NCBI RefSeq assembly: GCF_015477605.1
Contig: NZ_JADLQX010000001.1
Span: forward strand, 1-64,000
DNA from: Nocardia amamiensis
GTDB taxonomy: Bacteria; Actinomycetota; Actinomycetes; Mycobacteriales; Mycobacteriaceae
Direction: 5' to 3'
DNA: 64,000 nucleotides
Positions 51,447 to 62,506 of this stretch are shown in pieces; positions within the stretch are counted from its first letter, which is position 1; every line of letters begins with the position of its first letter. The notes under the pieces are model-generated. The model had not been told where the DNA came from and did not search any database. It saw only the letters and a program-made list of their open reading frames with translations. A program made the position numbers and the translations under genes.

Positions 51447-52346
51447 TCAGGCCATGCCCGCGATCCAGTTGCGCATCCAGGAGATGGCGGTCTGGCCGCC
51501 GCCCACCTGATAGCTGCCATACACCGTGTGCGCCTGCGACTTGTAGAAGCGCTCGAGATCCTTGGCCCGCTGCTGGTTGGCCGAGTCGGTCAGCTGTGCC
51601 TGCAGCGTCGGGACACCGCCGAGCGACATCAGGTCGCCGATGATGTTGCCCGCCTCGATCTGGTAGCGCCAGAGGTTGGCGGGGTTGGCGTCCGACGCCT
51701 GGGCGAGGAATCCAGCGAACCGTGTGACGAAGTCGTCGCTCGCGGTCGCGCAGTAGAGGTCGTCGACGGCGCAGATGGTGCGCGTACGGTCGCTGACCCA
51801 GCCGAAGCCGCCGACCCGGGGGCCGCCCGCGCCTGCGCCGGGAGCGATCGGGCCGACCTGGGCGTCGGTGGGCGAACGCCGCGGATCGGAGATCAGGCCG
51901 ACACCGGCGACGCGGTCGGGCGACACGACACCGAGCCCCGTGCCGATCTCGGCGGCGAGGTCACCGGCCGCGTCCGCGCCCTGGCTGTAGCCGACGAGCG
52001 CGATCTTGGTCGCGCCGCAACGCTGCGCCATGGCCGCGATCAGCCCGCGCGCGTTGTCGACCGCCTCTTTCTTCGAGTTGCCGTAAACCTCACCCTCCCA
52101 AGGGAAGGCGGTGGCGGCATAGGTCACGTAGTCGACCTCCGCGGAGGACGGCAGACCTCGGGTGACGCCGGACAGCATGCCCGGCTGCGGCGCCTTGTCG
52201 TGCCCGGTCTCCCAGGTACCCGGAATCGCCACCACATACAGACTCGGGCAGCCGGGGGCCGCGCTCGCCGACCCGCTGCCGAAAACCAAGCCGGACATCA
52301 CCGTCGCGGACGCGCCCAGAGCCGCGACGACCTTCTTCCACTGCAT
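51447..52346 (-). CDS. Cutinase-family secreted esterase
   Basis: A 299-residue precursor with a signal peptide cleaved near SASAA-PG (about residue 30). The alpha/beta-hydrolase core has VGYSQGAD with nucleophile S121, an aspartate in ICAVDDLYCA between two cysteines (as in cutinases) and a histidine in SQAHTVYGSY, so the triad looks intact. Actinobacterial relatives hydrolyse ester lipids or mycolate-containing glycolipids in the envelope. The substrate is not known. It is monocistronic, with a terminator hairpin at its 3' end. Confidence 0.85.
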   Translation of the reverse strand: MQWKKVVAALGASATVMSGLVFGSGSASAAPGCPSLYVVAIPGTWETGHDKAPQPGMLSGVTRGLPSSAEVDYVTYAATAFPWEGEVYGNSKKEAVDNARGLIAAMAQRCGATKIALVGYSQGADAAGDLAAEIGTGLGVVSPDRVAGVGLISDPRRSPTDAQVGPIAPGAGAGGPRVGGFGWVSDRTRTICAVDDLYCATASDDFVTRFAGFLAQASDANPANLWRYQIEAGNIIGDLMSLGGVPTLQAQLTDSANQQRAKDLERFYKSQAHTVYGSYQVGGGQTAISWMRNWIAGMA

Positions 52347-52661
52347 ACCGCTCCAAACCCTTGCCCTCGTCGAACTTCCCGCCGAGTTGCCGCGTCAATG
52401 CTGAACTCATCGGATGTCGTTCCAGTGCACGCCAAGTGAACATAAGTCACCCGACCGGTTCGACCTGCACTTTCCAACGACATGTCAAGATCAGCCACAC
52501 GCCGAAGATCACAATAAGGGCACGACCGCCGCAATGCCATTCGAAACCCGGAGTGTGTCGGATTTCCGACACTCCGCGGCCCGAGGACCATCGATCGCGA
52601 AAAGGCGCCTGTGGACGAGTTGTCCACAGGCGCCTTCGTTTCCGCTCCGGTAAGAGAGGGT
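52347..52661. other. Intergenic region between esterase and gltD
   Basis: The 315 bp hold the esterase promoter side at the left and two hairpins at the right: an imperfect one at 52549-52576 (bulged, loop ATTT) and the strong gltD terminator. No gene is seen. Confidence 0.45.
52602..52636 (-). terminator. gltBD terminator containing a DnaA-box sequence
   Basis: A 15-bp perfect stem (52602-52616 with 52622-52636), loop of five, is followed on the minus strand by TTTTCGCG. Its right arm includes TTGTCCACA at 52620-52628, the actinobacterial DnaA-box consensus. Confidence 0.85.
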
Positions 52662-54131
52662 CTAGCGCTGAGCCACCATGGTGGGGGTGATCGGCGCCGG
52701 GAGGGCGGTCTCGCCTTCCAGGTACCGGTCGACACCGGCGGCCGCGGCGCGGCCTTCGGCGATGGCCCAGACGATGAGCGACTGACCACGGCCCATGTCA
52801 CCCGCGACGAAGACGCCGGGAACGTTGGTCGCCCAGTTCTTGTCGCGCTGCACGTTGCCGCGCTGGTCGTAGCCGACGCCGAGATCGGTGAGCAGGCCCG
52901 GCTTCTCGGGTCCGACGAAGCCCATGGCCAGCAGGACCAGGTCGGCCTCGAGGGTGAAGTCGGTGCCCTCCACCTTCTCGAAGCGGCCGTTGACCATCTT
53001 GACCTCGTGCGCCTCCAGGCCGGTCACCTTGCCGTCCGCGCCGACGAAACGCTCGGTGTTCACCGAGAACACCCGCTCGCCGCCCTCCTCGTGCGCCGAG
53101 GAAACCCGGTACATCAGCGGGTAGGTCGGCCACGGGGTCGAGGCGGCCCGCTCCTCCGGCGGACGCGGCATGATCTCGAACTGGTGCACGCTGGCGGCGC
53201 CCTGCCGGTGCGAGGTGCCGAGGCAGTCCGCACCTGTGTCGCCACCGCCGATGATGACGACCTTCTTGCCCTTCGCGTGGATGGGCGGCAGGCCGTCGGC
53301 GTCGGTGACGTCGTCGCCGAGTTGCACCCGGTTGGCCCACGGCAGGAAATCCATCGCCTGATGGATGCCGTCCAGGTCGCGACCGGGGATCGGCAGGTCA
53401 CGAGCGACGGTGGCGCCACCGGCGAGCACGATCGCGTCGAACTGCTCGCGCAACTGCTCGGCGGTGAGGTCCACGCCCACGTTCACGCCGGTCTTGAAGA
53501 TGGTGCCCTCGGCCTCCATCTGCGCGAGACGGCGGTCGATGAAGCGCTTCTCCATCTTGAATTCCGGGATGCCGTAGCGCAGCAGACCGCCGATGCGGTC
53601 GGCCCGCTCGAACACCGTCACGGTGTGTCCGGCGCGGGTCAGCTGCTGCGCCGCGGCCAGGCCGGCCGGGCCGGAACCGACGACGGCGATCTTCTTGCCG
53701 GTGATGCGGGTCGGGTAAACCGGGGTCACCCAGCCCTCGTCGAAGGCGTTCTCGATGATCTCGACCTCGACCTGCTTGATCGTGACCGGATCCTGATTGA
53801 TGCCGAGCACGCAGGACGCCTCGCACGGCGCCGGGCACAACCGCCCGGTGAACTCCGGGAAGTTGTTGGTCGCGTGCAGCCGGTCGATGCCTTCCCGCCA
53901 GCGGTCCTTGTAGACCAGGTCGTTCCACTCGGGAATCAGGTTCCCCAGCGGGCAGCCATTGTGGCAGAACGGGATACCGCAGTCCATGCACCGGCTGGCC
54001 TGGGTGCGCAGGGTCTGGTGGGAGAAGTTCTCCTCGTAGACCTCTTTCCAGTCCATCAGGCGCAGCGGCACCGGCCGCCGCTTCGGCAGTTCCCGAGAAG
54101 TGTGCTTCAGGAATCCCTGGGGGTCAGCCAC
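52662..54131 (-). CDS. gltD: Glutamate synthase small (beta) subunit
   Basis: A 489-residue NADPH-oxidising subunit of glutamate synthase. The N-terminal cysteines [17 protein letters not shown] and the later CPAPCEASC bind two [4Fe-4S] clusters. [13 protein letters not shown] is the FAD site and [11 protein letters not shown] the NADPH site. It passes electrons to GltB, which makes two glutamates from glutamine and 2-oxoglutarate. GTG 54131 overlaps the gltB stop by 8 nt, so the subunits are co-translated. Length is normal. Confidence 0.97.
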   Translation of the reverse strand: MADPQGFLKHTSRELPKRRPVPLRLMDWKEVYEENFSHQTLRTQASRCMDCGIPFCHNGCPLGNLIPEWNDLVYKDRWREGIDRLHATNNFPEFTGRLCPAPCEASCVLGINQDPVTIKQVEVEIIENAFDEGWVTPVYPTRITGKKIAVVGSGPAGLAAAQQLTRAGHTVTVFERADRIGGLLRYGIPEFKMEKRFIDRRLAQMEAEGTIFKTGVNVGVDLTAEQLREQFDAIVLAGGATVARDLPIPGRDLDGIHQAMDFLPWANRVQLGDDVTDADGLPPIHAKGKKVVIIGGGDTGADCLGTSHRQGAASVHQFEIMPRPPEERAASTPWPTYPLMYRVSSAHEEGGERVFSVNTERFVGADGKVTGLEAHEVKMVNGRFEKVEGTDFTLEADLVLLAMGFVGPEKPGLLTDLGVGYDQRGNVQRDKNWATNVPGVFVAGDMGRGQSLIVWAIAEGRAAAAGVDRYLEGETALPAPITPTMVAQR

Positions 54132-57100
54132 GTGCGGCCTCCATAATCGCTTCGTCCACGTCCTTGCCGCTCTTCTCAGCTTCGGAGATGGCGAGCAAAA
54201 CTTTCTTGTACTCCCGCGGCATGACCTTGACGAAGTGGTTCACCTGCTGCGACCAATCGCTCAGAATGCGATCGGCGACCGGGGAACCCGTCTGGTCACG
54301 GTGCTGGGTGATGATGTCGTGCAGCCAGGTGAAGTCGTCACCGGCCAACTGCTCGACGGCGTCGGCCTGCTCGGGGTTGAGCTTGGACGCGAAGGTGCCG
54401 TTCGGGTCGAAGACGAACGCAACGCCGCCGGACATACCGGCGCCGAAGTTACGGCCGGTCTCGCCGAGGATGACCACACGACCACCGGTCATGTACTCAC
54501 AGCCGTGGTCGCCGACGCCCTCGACCACCGCGGTGGCGCCGGAGTTGCGCACGGCGAACCGCTCGCCGACCACACCGCTGAGGAACACCTGCCCGCTGGT
54601 CGCGCCGAACAGGATCACGTTGCCCGCGATGATGTTCTGCTCCGCGACGAACTCGCCGGGCGCGTTCAGCGACGGGCGCACCACGAGGCGGCCGCCGGAA
54701 AGGCCCTTGCCGACATAGTCGTTCGCGTCACCCTGCACGCGCAGCGTGATGCCTGCGGGCACGAAGGCGCCGAAGCTGTTGCCCGCCGATCCGGTGAAGG
54801 TGATGTCGATGGTGTCGTCGGGCAGGCCGGCGCCGCCGTAGAGCTTGGTCACCTCGTGGCCGAGCATGGTGCCGACGGTGCGGTTCACGTTCGTGATCTT
54901 GGTCTCGAACTTCACCGCCTGCCCGCGCTCCAGCGCGTCCCGGCTCTGCGTGATCAGCTGCTGGTCCAGCGCCTTCTCCAGGCCGTGGTCCTGGGCTTTG
55001 GTGCAGCGGCGGTCCTGGTACATGAACGCCGTCTCGACGTCGTCGAGGATCGGCGACAGGTCCAGCTTGCTGGCCTTCCAGTGCTGCTTGGCCCGCGAGG
55101 TGTCGAGCAGATCGACCCGTCCGATGGCTTCGTCCAGGGTGCGGAAGCCCAGCTGCGCCAGCAGTTCCCTGACCTCTTCGGCGATGAAAAGGAAGAAGTT
55201 CTCGACGAATTCCGGCTTGCCGGTGAAGCGTTCGCGCAGCACCGGGTTCTGCGTCGCGACACCGACGGGGCAGGTGTCCAGGTGGCAGACGCGCATCATG
55301 ATGCAGCCCGAGACCACCAGCGGCGCGGTGGCGAAGCCGTACTCCTCGGCGCCGAGCAGCGCGGCGATCACCACGTCGCGACCAGTCTTCATCTGGCCGT
55401 CGACCTGCACCACGATGCGATCGCGCAGGCCGTTGAGCAGCAACGTCTGCTGGGTCTCGGCCAGGCCGAGCTCCCAGGGACCGCCCGCGTGCTTGAGCGA
55501 GGTCAGCGGCGATGCGCCGGTGCCGCCGTCGTGACCGGAGATCAGCACGACGTCCGCGTGCGCCTTGGAGACGCCCGCGGCGACGGTGCCGACGCCCGGC
55601 TCGGCGACCAGCTTCACGTGAATGCGCGCCTGCGGGTTCGCGTTCTTCAGGTCGTGGATCAGCTGCGCCAGATCCTCGATCGAGTAGATGTCGTGGTGCG
55701 GCGGCGGCGAGATCAGGCCGACGCCCGGCGTCGAGTGCCGTACCTCGGCCACCCACGGGTACACCTTGTGCGCGGGCAGCTGGCCGCCCTCACCGGGCTT
55801 CGCGCCCTGCGCCATCTTGATCTGGATGTCGGTGCAGTTGGTCAGGTAGTGCGCGGTCACGCCGAAGCGGCCGGAGGCCACCTGCTTGATCGCGCTGCGC
55901 CGCCAGTCGCCGTTCTCCTCCGGCTCGAAGCGCGACGGCGACTCGCCGCCCTCGCCCGAGTTGGACCGTCCGCCGAGGCGGTTCATCGCGATCGCCAGGG
56001 TCTCGTGCGCCTCCGCCGAGATGGAGCCGTAGCTCATCGCGCCGGTGGAGAACCGCTTCACGATCTCCGACGCGGGCTCGACCTCCTCGATCGGGATCGG
56101 GGAGCGCGCGTCGTTCTTGAACTTGAACAGGCCGCGCAGCGACGCGAGCCGCTCGGACTGGTCGTCGACCAGCTTGGTGTACTCCTTGAAGATCGAGTAC
56201 TGGCCGGACCGGGTGGCGTGCTGCAGCTTGAACACCGTGTCCGGGTTGAACAGGTGGTATTCGCCCTCGCGCCGCCACTGGTACTCACCGCCCACCTCGA
56301 GCTCACGGTGCGCGCGCTCGTTGCGGTTCTCCAGGAACGCGACCAGGTGCCGCTGGGCGACCTCGTCGGCGATCTCGTCCAGGCCGATGCCGTCCAGGTG
56401 CGAGCGCAGGCCGGTGAAGTACTCGTCCACCAGCTCCTGCGACAGGCCGATCACCTGGAAGAGCTGTGCGCCGTTGTAGGAGGCCAGGGTGGAGATGCCC
56501 ATCTTGGACATCACCTTCAGCACGCCCTTGCCCGCCGCCTTGTTGTAGTTCGCGACTGCCTTGCGGTAGTCGGCGGCCAGGTCGCCGGTGCTGCCCGGCA
56601 TCTCCAGCGCGCCGCGCTCGAGCATGTCCTCGATGGTCTCGAAGGCCATGTACGGGTTGATCGCGGCGGCGCCGAAGCCGACCAGCATGGCCATGTGGTG
56701 CACCTCGCGGGCGTCACCGGCCTCCACGACCAGGCCGACCATGGTGCGGGTGCGCTCGCGCACCAGGTGGTGGTGCACCGAGGAGGTCAGCAGCAGCGAC
56801 GGGATCGGCGCCAGCTTCTCGTTGGACTCGCGGTCGGACAGCACGATGATCCGCGCTCCGCCATCGATGGCGGCCGACACCTGGGTGTTGATCGCCTCGA
56901 GCGCCTTGCGCAGGCCCTTGCCGCCCTGCTGCACCGGATACAGGCCGCGCACGACCACCGAGCGCAGCTCGGGGTGCGAACCGTCGTCGTTGATGTGCAC
57001 GAGCTTGGCCAGCTCGTCGTTGTCCAGGATCGGCTGCTCGAGCGCGATCTGGTTGCACGACTCCGGCCCCGGGTGCAGCAGGTCGGCCTCCGGGCCGATG

Positions 57101-58776
57101 TTGCGCTTGAGGCTGGTCACCACCTCTTCCCGGATCGCGTCCAGCGGCGGGTTGGTGACCTGCGCGAACAGCTGGGAGAAGTAGTCGAACAGCAGGCGCG
57201 GACGGCTGGACAGCACCGCGATCGGGGTGTCGGTGCCCATCGAGCCGAGCGCTTCGAGGCCGGTCCTGGCCATCGGCGAGATCAGCAGGCCGAGCTCTTC
57301 GGTGGTGTATCCGAAGATCTGCTGGCGGATCAGCACGCGATCGTGCGACATGTGCACGTGCGGACGGTCGGGCAGGTCGGCGAGGCGGGACACGCCCTTG
57401 TCGAGCCACTCCTGGTACGGGTGCTCGGCGGCGAGCTGGGTCTTGACCTCCTCGTCGCCGACGATACGGCCCTGGGCGGTGTCGACCAGGAACATGCGGC
57501 CCGGCTGTAGGCGCGCCTTCTTGACCACCTTGGACGGGTCGATGTCGAGCACGCCGACCTCGGAGGCCATCACGACCAAGCCGTCGTCGGTCACCCAGAT
57601 GCGGCTGGGGCGCAGGCCGTTGCGGTCGAGCACGGCGCCGATGACGGTGCCGTCGGTGAAGCACACCGACGCCGGGCCGTCCCACGGCTCCATCAACATC
57701 GAGTGGTACTCGTAGAAGGCCCGCCGCTGCGGGTCCATGTTCTCGTTGCGTTCCCACGCCTCGGGAATCATCATCAGCACGGCGTGGGGCAAGCTGCGGC
57801 CGCCGAGGTGCAGCAGTTCCAGCACCTCGTCGAACCGGGCGGTGTCGCTTGCCCCCGGAGTACAGACCGGGAAGATCTTCTCCAGCCGGTTCTTGCCCGC
57901 GGAGTCGGTGCCGAAGACGTCGCTGCGCAGCAGCGCCTCACGGGCGCGCATCCAGTTCTCGTTGCCGGTGACGGTGTTGATCTCACCGTTGTGCGCGACG
58001 CGGCGGAACGGGTGCGCCAGCGGCCAGGACGGGAAGGTGTTGGTGGAGAAGCGGGAGTGCACGATGCCCAGCGCGCTCTCCACCCGGGAGTCCTGCAGGT
58101 CCAGGTAGAACGCGCGCAGCTGCGGCGTGGTGAACATGCCCTTGTAGACGAAGGTCTGCCCGGACAGGCTCGGGAAGTAGACCGATTCCTTGCCGACCGC
58201 GCCCTCACCCGCACCGGCCGACCCCAGTTCGTGCTCGACTCGCTTGCGCACTACGTAGGCGCGACGCTCCAGATCCATGCCCGACAGCGGTTCGGAAGCG
58301 TTCTTCGGCGAGGCGATGAAGATCTGCCGGAAGGTCGGCATGGCGTCACGCGAGAGTGCGCCGAGCGACGACTCGTCGATCGGGACCTCACGCCATCCCA
58401 GGACCTCGAGGCCCTCTTCCTTGACGATCTTCTCCACGCCGTATGCGGCGCGCGCGGCTTCGCGACGGGCCTGCGGCAGGAAGGCGATACCGGAGGCGTA
58501 GGAGCCCTCCGGCGGCAATTCGAAGCCCACGATGGCGCGGAAGAAGCGGTCGGGAACCTGGATCAGGATGCCCGCGCCGTCACCACTGTTGGGCTCGGCG
58601 CCGGCGGCACCACGGTGCTCCAGGTTCAACAGAGCCGTAATAGCCTTGTCGACGATGTCGCGGCTGCGGCGGCCGTGCATGTCGACGACGAATGCGACGC
58701 CGCAGGCGTCGTGCTCGTTCGCCGGGTCGTAGAGCCCGATGGGTCCAGGTGACCTGTGGCCAGGAAGTTGCGTCAT
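54124..58776 (-). CDS. gltB: Glutamate synthase large (alpha) subunit
   Basis: A 1550-residue protein. A 24-residue propeptide precedes C25 ([10 protein letters not shown]), the N-terminal nucleophile of the glutaminase domain. The central and FMN-binding synthase domains follow, with the [3Fe-4S] cluster cysteines in [16 protein letters not shown]. The C-terminal GXG domain is seen as [14 protein letters not shown]. It makes glutamate with GltD. ATG 58776 has GAAGG-type purines upstream; the longer open frame to 59007 lacks family similarity. A bulged inverted repeat at 58946-58974 lies about 170 bp upstream. Confidence 0.97.
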   Translation of the reverse strand: MTQLPGHRSPGPIGLYDPANEHDACGVAFVVDMHGRRSRDIVDKAITALLNLEHRGAAGAEPNSGDGAGILIQVPDRFFRAIVGFELPPEGSYASGIAFLPQARREAARAAYGVEKIVKEEGLEVLGWREVPIDESSLGALSRDAMPTFRQIFIASPKNASEPLSGMDLERRAYVVRKRVEHELGSAGAGEGAVGKESVYFPSLSGQTFVYKGMFTTPQLRAFYLDLQDSRVESALGIVHSRFSTNTFPSWPLAHPFRRVAHNGEINTVTGNENWMRAREALLRSDVFGTDSAGKNRLEKIFPVCTPGASDTARFDEVLELLHLGGRSLPHAVLMMIPEAWERNENMDPQRRAFYEYHSMLMEPWDGPASVCFTDGTVIGAVLDRNGLRPSRIWVTDDGLVVMASEVGVLDIDPSKVVKKARLQPGRMFLVDTAQGRIVGDEEVKTQLAAEHPYQEWLDKGVSRLADLPDRPHVHMSHDRVLIRQQIFGYTTEELGLLISPMARTGLEALGSMGTDTPIAVLSSRPRLLFDYFSQLFAQVTNPPLDAIREEVVTSLKRNIGPEADLLHPGPESCNQIALEQPILDNDELAKLVHINDDGSHPELRSVVVRGLYPVQQGGKGLRKALEAINTQVSAAIDGGARIIVLSDRESNEKLAPIPSLLLTSSVHHHLVRERTRTMVGLVVEAGDAREVHHMAMLVGFGAAAINPYMAFETIEDMLERGALEMPGSTGDLAADYRKAVANYNKAAGKGVLKVMSKMGISTLASYNGAQLFQVIGLSQELVDEYFTGLRSHLDGIGLDEIADEVAQRHLVAFLENRNERAHRELEVGGEYQWRREGEYHLFNPDTVFKLQHATRSGQYSIFKEYTKLVDDQSERLASLRGLFKFKNDARSPIPIEEVEPASEIVKRFSTGAMSYGSISAEAHETLAIAMNRLGGRSNSGEGGESPSRFEPEENGDWRRSAIKQVASGRFGVTAHYLTNCTDIQIKMAQGAKPGEGGQLPAHKVYPWVAEVRHSTPGVGLISPPPHHDIYSIEDLAQLIHDLKNANPQARIHVKLVAEPGVGTVAAGVSKAHADVVLISGHDGGTGASPLTSLKHAGGPWELGLAETQQTLLLNGLRDRIVVQVDGQMKTGRDVVIAALLGAEEYGFATAPLVVSGCIMMRVCHLDTCPVGVATQNPVLRERFTGKPEFVENFFLFIAEEVRELLAQLGFRTLDEAIGRVDLLDTSRAKQHWKASKLDLSPILDDVETAFMYQDRRCTKAQDHGLEKALDQQLITQSRDALERGQAVKFETKITNVNRTVGTMLGHEVTKLYGGAGLPDDTIDITFTGSAGNSFGAFVPAGITLRVQGDANDYVGKGLSGGRLVVRPSLNAPGEFVAEQNIIAGNVILFGATSGQVFLSGVVGERFAVRNSGATAVVEGVGDHGCEYMTGGRVVILGETGRNFGAGMSGGVAFVFDPNGTFASKLNPEQADAVEQLAGDDFTWLHDIITQHRDQTGSPVADRILSDWSQQVNHFVKVMPREYKKVLLAISEAEKSGKDVDEAIMEAARG

Positions 58777-59502
58777 GCCTCTGCCTTCAAGAAAGTCGGC
58801 CTTCGAAGAAAACGGCCTTTCGTTCGAACGCCTCCGTACAAGACTGCGCCCGTACGTTCCGAAGCCAGCCGCGCTGATGGTCTTCGGCGTGCAGTCAGGT
58901 CTGCAGTTGTCTCCACCCGCTTCTGTGACGTAGTGGGTGCCCTTCGGTAACGGATCCCTAACAAGATCCTTACCTCCGAGCGGGGTCTCGCCCGCTACGC
59001 TGAGCACCGGCTAGGGGCTGCCCGAGCGGGCGATTGCCGAACATTCTGTGTTCGGCGTAAGAGCAAACGATAAGTCAGGTCCAGGGCCCAACCAACTTAG
59101 GTTTCGCTAATAACCAGGTTTAGCTGGGCTTCTGCATTCGGTCCTCCACGTGTGCGCGTCGTCCAGTGTAAAGCAGCGAGTAGGGTGCAATCGATCCCTC
59201 TGGCACTGGGTGCCAGCAGGGAAGAACCGGCGTGCACAACCGGCCCGAAACCTCCGCGCAACACCGGGAACCCGTCCTCACCTGCGTCGAAGAAGATTTC
59301 CCCGGACCGGGCCGGACAAAACCAAGCGGCAGCGGCTAACTCGGCGATCGAGCCGCTGAGATGTTTCCTACACCGGCGTGACAAGCCGCGAATGCGATCC
59401 GACCGTCCGGACTCTTTTGCTCACTGTGGAGTTCAGCACATTCTCAGCAAATAACGTGGAGTGTTGTTGGACACATCTTCCGAGCGTCGGCACGGCGGCT
59501 GT
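58777..59502. other. 726-bp region upstream of gltB
   Basis: No convincing gene was found between gltB and the chorismate mutase gene. It holds the gltB control region, including the dyad at 58946-58974, and an AT-richer patch around 59410-59470. Open frames on the plus strand lack family resemblance. A small RNA is possible but unsupported. Confidence 0.4.
58946..58974. promoter_or_regulatory. Bulged inverted repeat upstream of gltB
   Basis: GGTAACGGATC on the left arm mirrors GATCCTTACC on the right, with one extra base and a 7-nt centre. It could be a nitrogen or amino-acid regulator site; no exact GlnR match. Confidence 0.3.
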
Positions 59503-60078
59503 TCAGGCCGGGCAGAGCACGATTGCGGCACGTACCAGCGCGGCTTGGTGCAAGGCATCCAACCGGCCGGTGAGGAACGCACTGAAGACGCTGCGCGCCA
59601 ACCGTTCAGCGCAATCCGGCGCGGTCAGCTCGGCTCGATGGGCGGCCAGCTGGTCGAGGATTTCGACGTTCACCCGGTCGATGACCGGACGCACGGACGC
59701 GAGACCGGCGGGGTCGCTCGGCGCCGCGGCCGGGTCGAAGCGCCACCGCAGGATCAGGCCGCGCTGCACTGTCTTGTTCGCCTCGATCTGACCGAAGAAC
59801 ACCTGCCGTACCCAGTTCTCCGGCAGTTCACGGCTGTTGCCGAGGCGGGCCATCGCGTCGTAGACCTCGGACTCACGGACGGGATCGTCGATGGCCGGCT
59901 CGATGCCGCGCTCGCCGGCCGCCGCCCACTTCGCCGCGGCCACCGCGTCGGCCGTGTCCAGCCGCTCGATGACCAGCGCGACCAACCGGTCCAGCGATCC
60001 GTCGGCCGGAGCCGCGCCCGCGTTAGCCGGCCACATGAGCAGCGCCGCCGCGAATATCGTCACCACGACTCCGCGCAT
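59503..60078 (-). CDS. Secreted chorismate mutase (AroQ-gamma type)
   Basis: A 191-residue precursor with a signal peptide ending near AGAAPADG, followed by an all-helical domain of about 165 residues. LVALVIERLDTADAVAAAKW, an IDDPVRE segment and QIEANKTVQRGLILRW match exported chorismate mutases such as M. tuberculosis Rv1885c. It rearranges chorismate to prephenate, but outside the cytosol, where its use is unclear. AGGAGG precedes the ATG, and a TACTCT hexamer lies at 60113-60118. The cytosolic pheA is 39 kb away. Confidence 0.85.
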   Translation of the reverse strand: MRGVVVTIFAAALLMWPANAGAAPADGSLDRLVALVIERLDTADAVAAAKWAAAGERGIEPAIDDPVRESEVYDAMARLGNSRELPENWVRQVFFGQIEANKTVQRGLILRWRFDPAAAPSDPAGLASVRPVIDRVNVEILDQLAAHRAELTAPDCAERLARSVFSAFLTGRLDALHQAALVRAAIVLCPA

Positions 60079-60112
60079 GCCGGGACCTCCTGGGATCGCT
60101 CACCACTGCGCC

Positions 60113-60118
60113 AGAGTA
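60113..60118 (-). promoter_or_regulatory. -10 hexamer TACTCT of the chorismate mutase gene
   Basis: TACTCT on the minus strand ends 34 nt before ATG 60078, leaving room for a leader with AGGAGG. Confidence 0.35.
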
Positions 60119-60290
60119 GGTGTATTCAGCCCCCGCGGTCCCGGCGACGCTCGATGACCTGTGAGCCTGGACACATCCGGCCGCCCCTGCTCGCTGAGTC
60201 GGCCGAGGGCCTGTCACGCTGTCACAACGAATCCGTGACAGTTTCGTCGCGCCCGCGAAAGCGCCTGGGACGTAGAGGATGTGCCTTCCC

Positions 60291-62006
60291 ATGACCGTCA
60301 CCGGCTTGTTCACCTGGCTCGGCGGGGGCCGGACCAGCGAAATCATCGATCACCACGAGCGCGCCGGTTACGCCGTCACCGGCGCCGTCGTGCTGTTGTC
60401 CGCGACGGTCTCGGGCGCGATCACCGGCCTGGCGGCGGCCTCGACGGACGCGTTGCCGCTGTGGGCGACGCTGGCGGCGGCGCTCGTGGTCGCGGCGCTG
60501 ACCGGTGCGCTGGCGCGAGCCGTGGCGACGGCGCGGCCGAGCGGAGGGCCGGACCGGCTCGGCCTGATCGTGCGCGTCACGGTGGCCGTGCTGGCGGGTG
60601 GATTGATCGCCGAACTGGCCGCGGTCGTACTCTTCGGCGCATCCGTCGATCGTGTGCTGGACGACCGGGCTCAGCGGTCGGTCGATTCGGCGGCGCAGGT
60701 TGTCGCGGCGCAGAGCGAACTGGACCGGGCGAAGGCCGACCGGGCCGCGCTCGACCGGTCGATCACCCAAGCGCAGGCGGACATCGACCGTGCGTTGGTG
60801 ACCGCCCGCTGCGAGTACAACCCGACCCCCGAGTGCCCGCAGACCAGGATCACCGGTGTGCCCGGCCGCGGACCGGAAGCGCAGACCGCCAACGACATGC
60901 TCGACGACGCCCGCAAGCAACTCGCCGCGGCGCAGGGCCGGGTCGATGAGGCCGACCGCCGGATCGCCGACGACCAGAACACCCTTTCCGCCGCACGGAA
61001 CTCCGCCTTCGAAGGAGCCGACCGTGGGCTCGGCGCGCGCTGGCTGGCGATGAACGACTACACCGTGCGCGAGGCGTTGCCGCTGCGCATTCTCACCATC
61101 GTGGCGTTCGTCGCGCTCGCTTTGCTCCCGCTGGTGCTGCGCTGGTGGCGCGGGGAGACATCGTTCGACCGGCACAACGCGGCGCGTGCCGTCCACGACC
61201 GCGCCGAGCGCGAAGCCGACACGGCCATCGCGGTCAAGCAGGCCGAAGTACGCGCCGAAGCCGAGACCCTGCGCGCCGAACAGCAGCTCACCGCCGCCCG
61301 CCTCGCCATCGAGGCGGACACGGCCATCGACCGGGAGCGGGAGCGCACCCGCATCATCGCGGCCATCGGCGGTATCGAGATCGGTATCACCGAACCGCCG
61401 CGCCGCCCCGAACTTCCCGCCGCCGCGGCGGACGATCGAAAGGACAGCGCCATGCCGGATGAGGCGACGCCGAACCTACCCGCCCCCGTCACCGCGAGCC
61501 CGCCGGCGCCCGCCGTCGTGCCAGCACCCGCACCCAAGGGCGGCGGTCTCGAGCTGCCGCTGATCGGCACGGTGCCGTTCACCGACACCGCGGCGCGCTT
61601 CATCCGGCCGCTGGTTCCGTCGTTCGTCGCCAACGCCATCGACACCGCGACGCACCCGCTGCGCACCGCGCGGCAGGCGTTCGAGGAGGTCGAGGAGATC
61701 ACCTTCACCCTGCGCCGCACCCGCAAGGTGACCATCGACGGCCAGACCTCACACCCGCAGGCCATGGGCGGTCCGATCGGCTACCAGCTCCAGTCCGGCT
61801 CCCCCGACGTCGCACACGCCCAGCACATCGCCTCCACGGTCGTCGACGCCGACTATTCCGCCCCCCATGCGCCGCGCTACTCCCTTCCCCCGACCGGTGC
61901 GGCGGGCTACGGTCTGCCCACCGGTGTGAGCCGGGAAGAACTCACCCACAACCACCACGCCGAACTTCCCGAGTCCAACCGCCGCGAACTCCCGCCCGGC
62001 CGGTGA
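60291..62006 (+). CDS. DUF4407 membrane protein
   Basis: A 571-residue protein. Two to three membrane helices lie in residues 25-120, a periplasmic coiled coil at about 125-240 (SVDSAAQVVAAQSELDRAKADRAALDR) contains a CEYNPTPECP loop, another helix is at about 255-285, then a long helical cytosolic region rich in Ala/Glu/Arg and a Pro-rich tail. This fits the DUF4407 family of unknown role. GAGG lies 12 nt upstream of ATG 60291; ATG 60279 is the alternative. Divergent from the chorismate mutase gene. Confidence 0.75.
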   Translation: MTVTGLFTWLGGGRTSEIIDHHERAGYAVTGAVVLLSATVSGAITGLAAASTDALPLWATLAAALVVAALTGALARAVATARPSGGPDRLGLIVRVTVAVLAGGLIAELAAVVLFGASVDRVLDDRAQRSVDSAAQVVAAQSELDRAKADRAALDRSITQAQADIDRALVTARCEYNPTPECPQTRITGVPGRGPEAQTANDMLDDARKQLAAAQGRVDEADRRIADDQNTLSAARNSAFEGADRGLGARWLAMNDYTVREALPLRILTIVAFVALALLPLVLRWWRGETSFDRHNAARAVHDRAEREADTAIAVKQAEVRAEAETLRAEQQLTAARLAIEADTAIDRERERTRIIAAIGGIEIGITEPPRRPELPAAAADDRKDSAMPDEATPNLPAPVTASPPAPAVVPAPAPKGGGLELPLIGTVPFTDTAARFIRPLVPSFVANAIDTATHPLRTARQAFEEVEEITFTLRRTRKVTIDGQTSHPQAMGGPIGYQLQSGSPDVAHAQHIASTVVDADYSAPHAPRYSLPPTGAAGYGLPTGVSREELTHNHHAELPESNRRELPPGR

Positions 62007-62069
62007 TCCGCAGCGGCACCGGGAGGCGATAGTCTCCGCAGGCTCGACTTCGACCCGGGACCAGCGGAA

Positions 62070-62490
62070 TCAGCGCAGCCACACGGCAATGCCGACTGGC
62101 GTGACGGGCAGCGGTCGCCCGGTCAGGAACATCGTCCACTGCCGTGCGGGCTGATCGGGAAACCGCAGGTACGGCTCGATGACGAAGACGGTGCCCGCGG
62201 CACGCAGCCGGTCGGCCAGCCGGTGCCGGCGATGCCGAGACGCTTGGCCGAGCCGCTCAGGAGCACGTCGACTCGGCCCGCCGCAGCTTTTTGGCCGACC
62301 TTCCCGAATAGTCCCGCACCGCAGGTCGCCCGCCGTGGCGAGCTGATGCGAATCCGTCCGTTATCCGTGGGCGCTGCGCAATCGGAACGCCACGGCGGCG
62401 AGCAGCAGGATCGACATGGTGCCGATGGTCCGGCAGGCGCTGGTCGAGATGATGAACTCGTGGTTGGTGCAGCGCCTCCCGCAGCGCTGA
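62070..62490 (-). pseudogene. Possible decayed gene or gene fragments
   Basis: Two minus-strand segments in different frames look protein-like. One ends at TAA 62361-62363 with the hydrophobic FIISTSACRTIGTMSILLL. The other ends at TGA 62070-62072 with LADRLRAAGTVFVIEPYLRF and TGRPLPVTPVGIAVWLR. Neither has a usable start, and together they suggest a broken gene. The evidence is reading by eye only. Confidence 0.25.
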
Positions 62491-62506
62491 CGGTTAGACT
62501 CGGCCC

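Noticed and set aside
58777..59007. Longer GltB N-terminus from the open upstream frame
   Set aside because: The family start and the propeptide before C25 fit ATG 58776; upstream residues are unrelated low-complexity sequence.
59097..59115. Second IdeR-like box (TTAGGTTTCGCTAATAACC)
   Set aside because: Only the left half matches; 12 of 19 positions, more than 300 bp from any start codon.
59152..59454. Plus-strand open frame of about 100 codons upstream of gltB
   Set aside because: No ribosome site, no recognisable domain, irregular composition; treated as chance.
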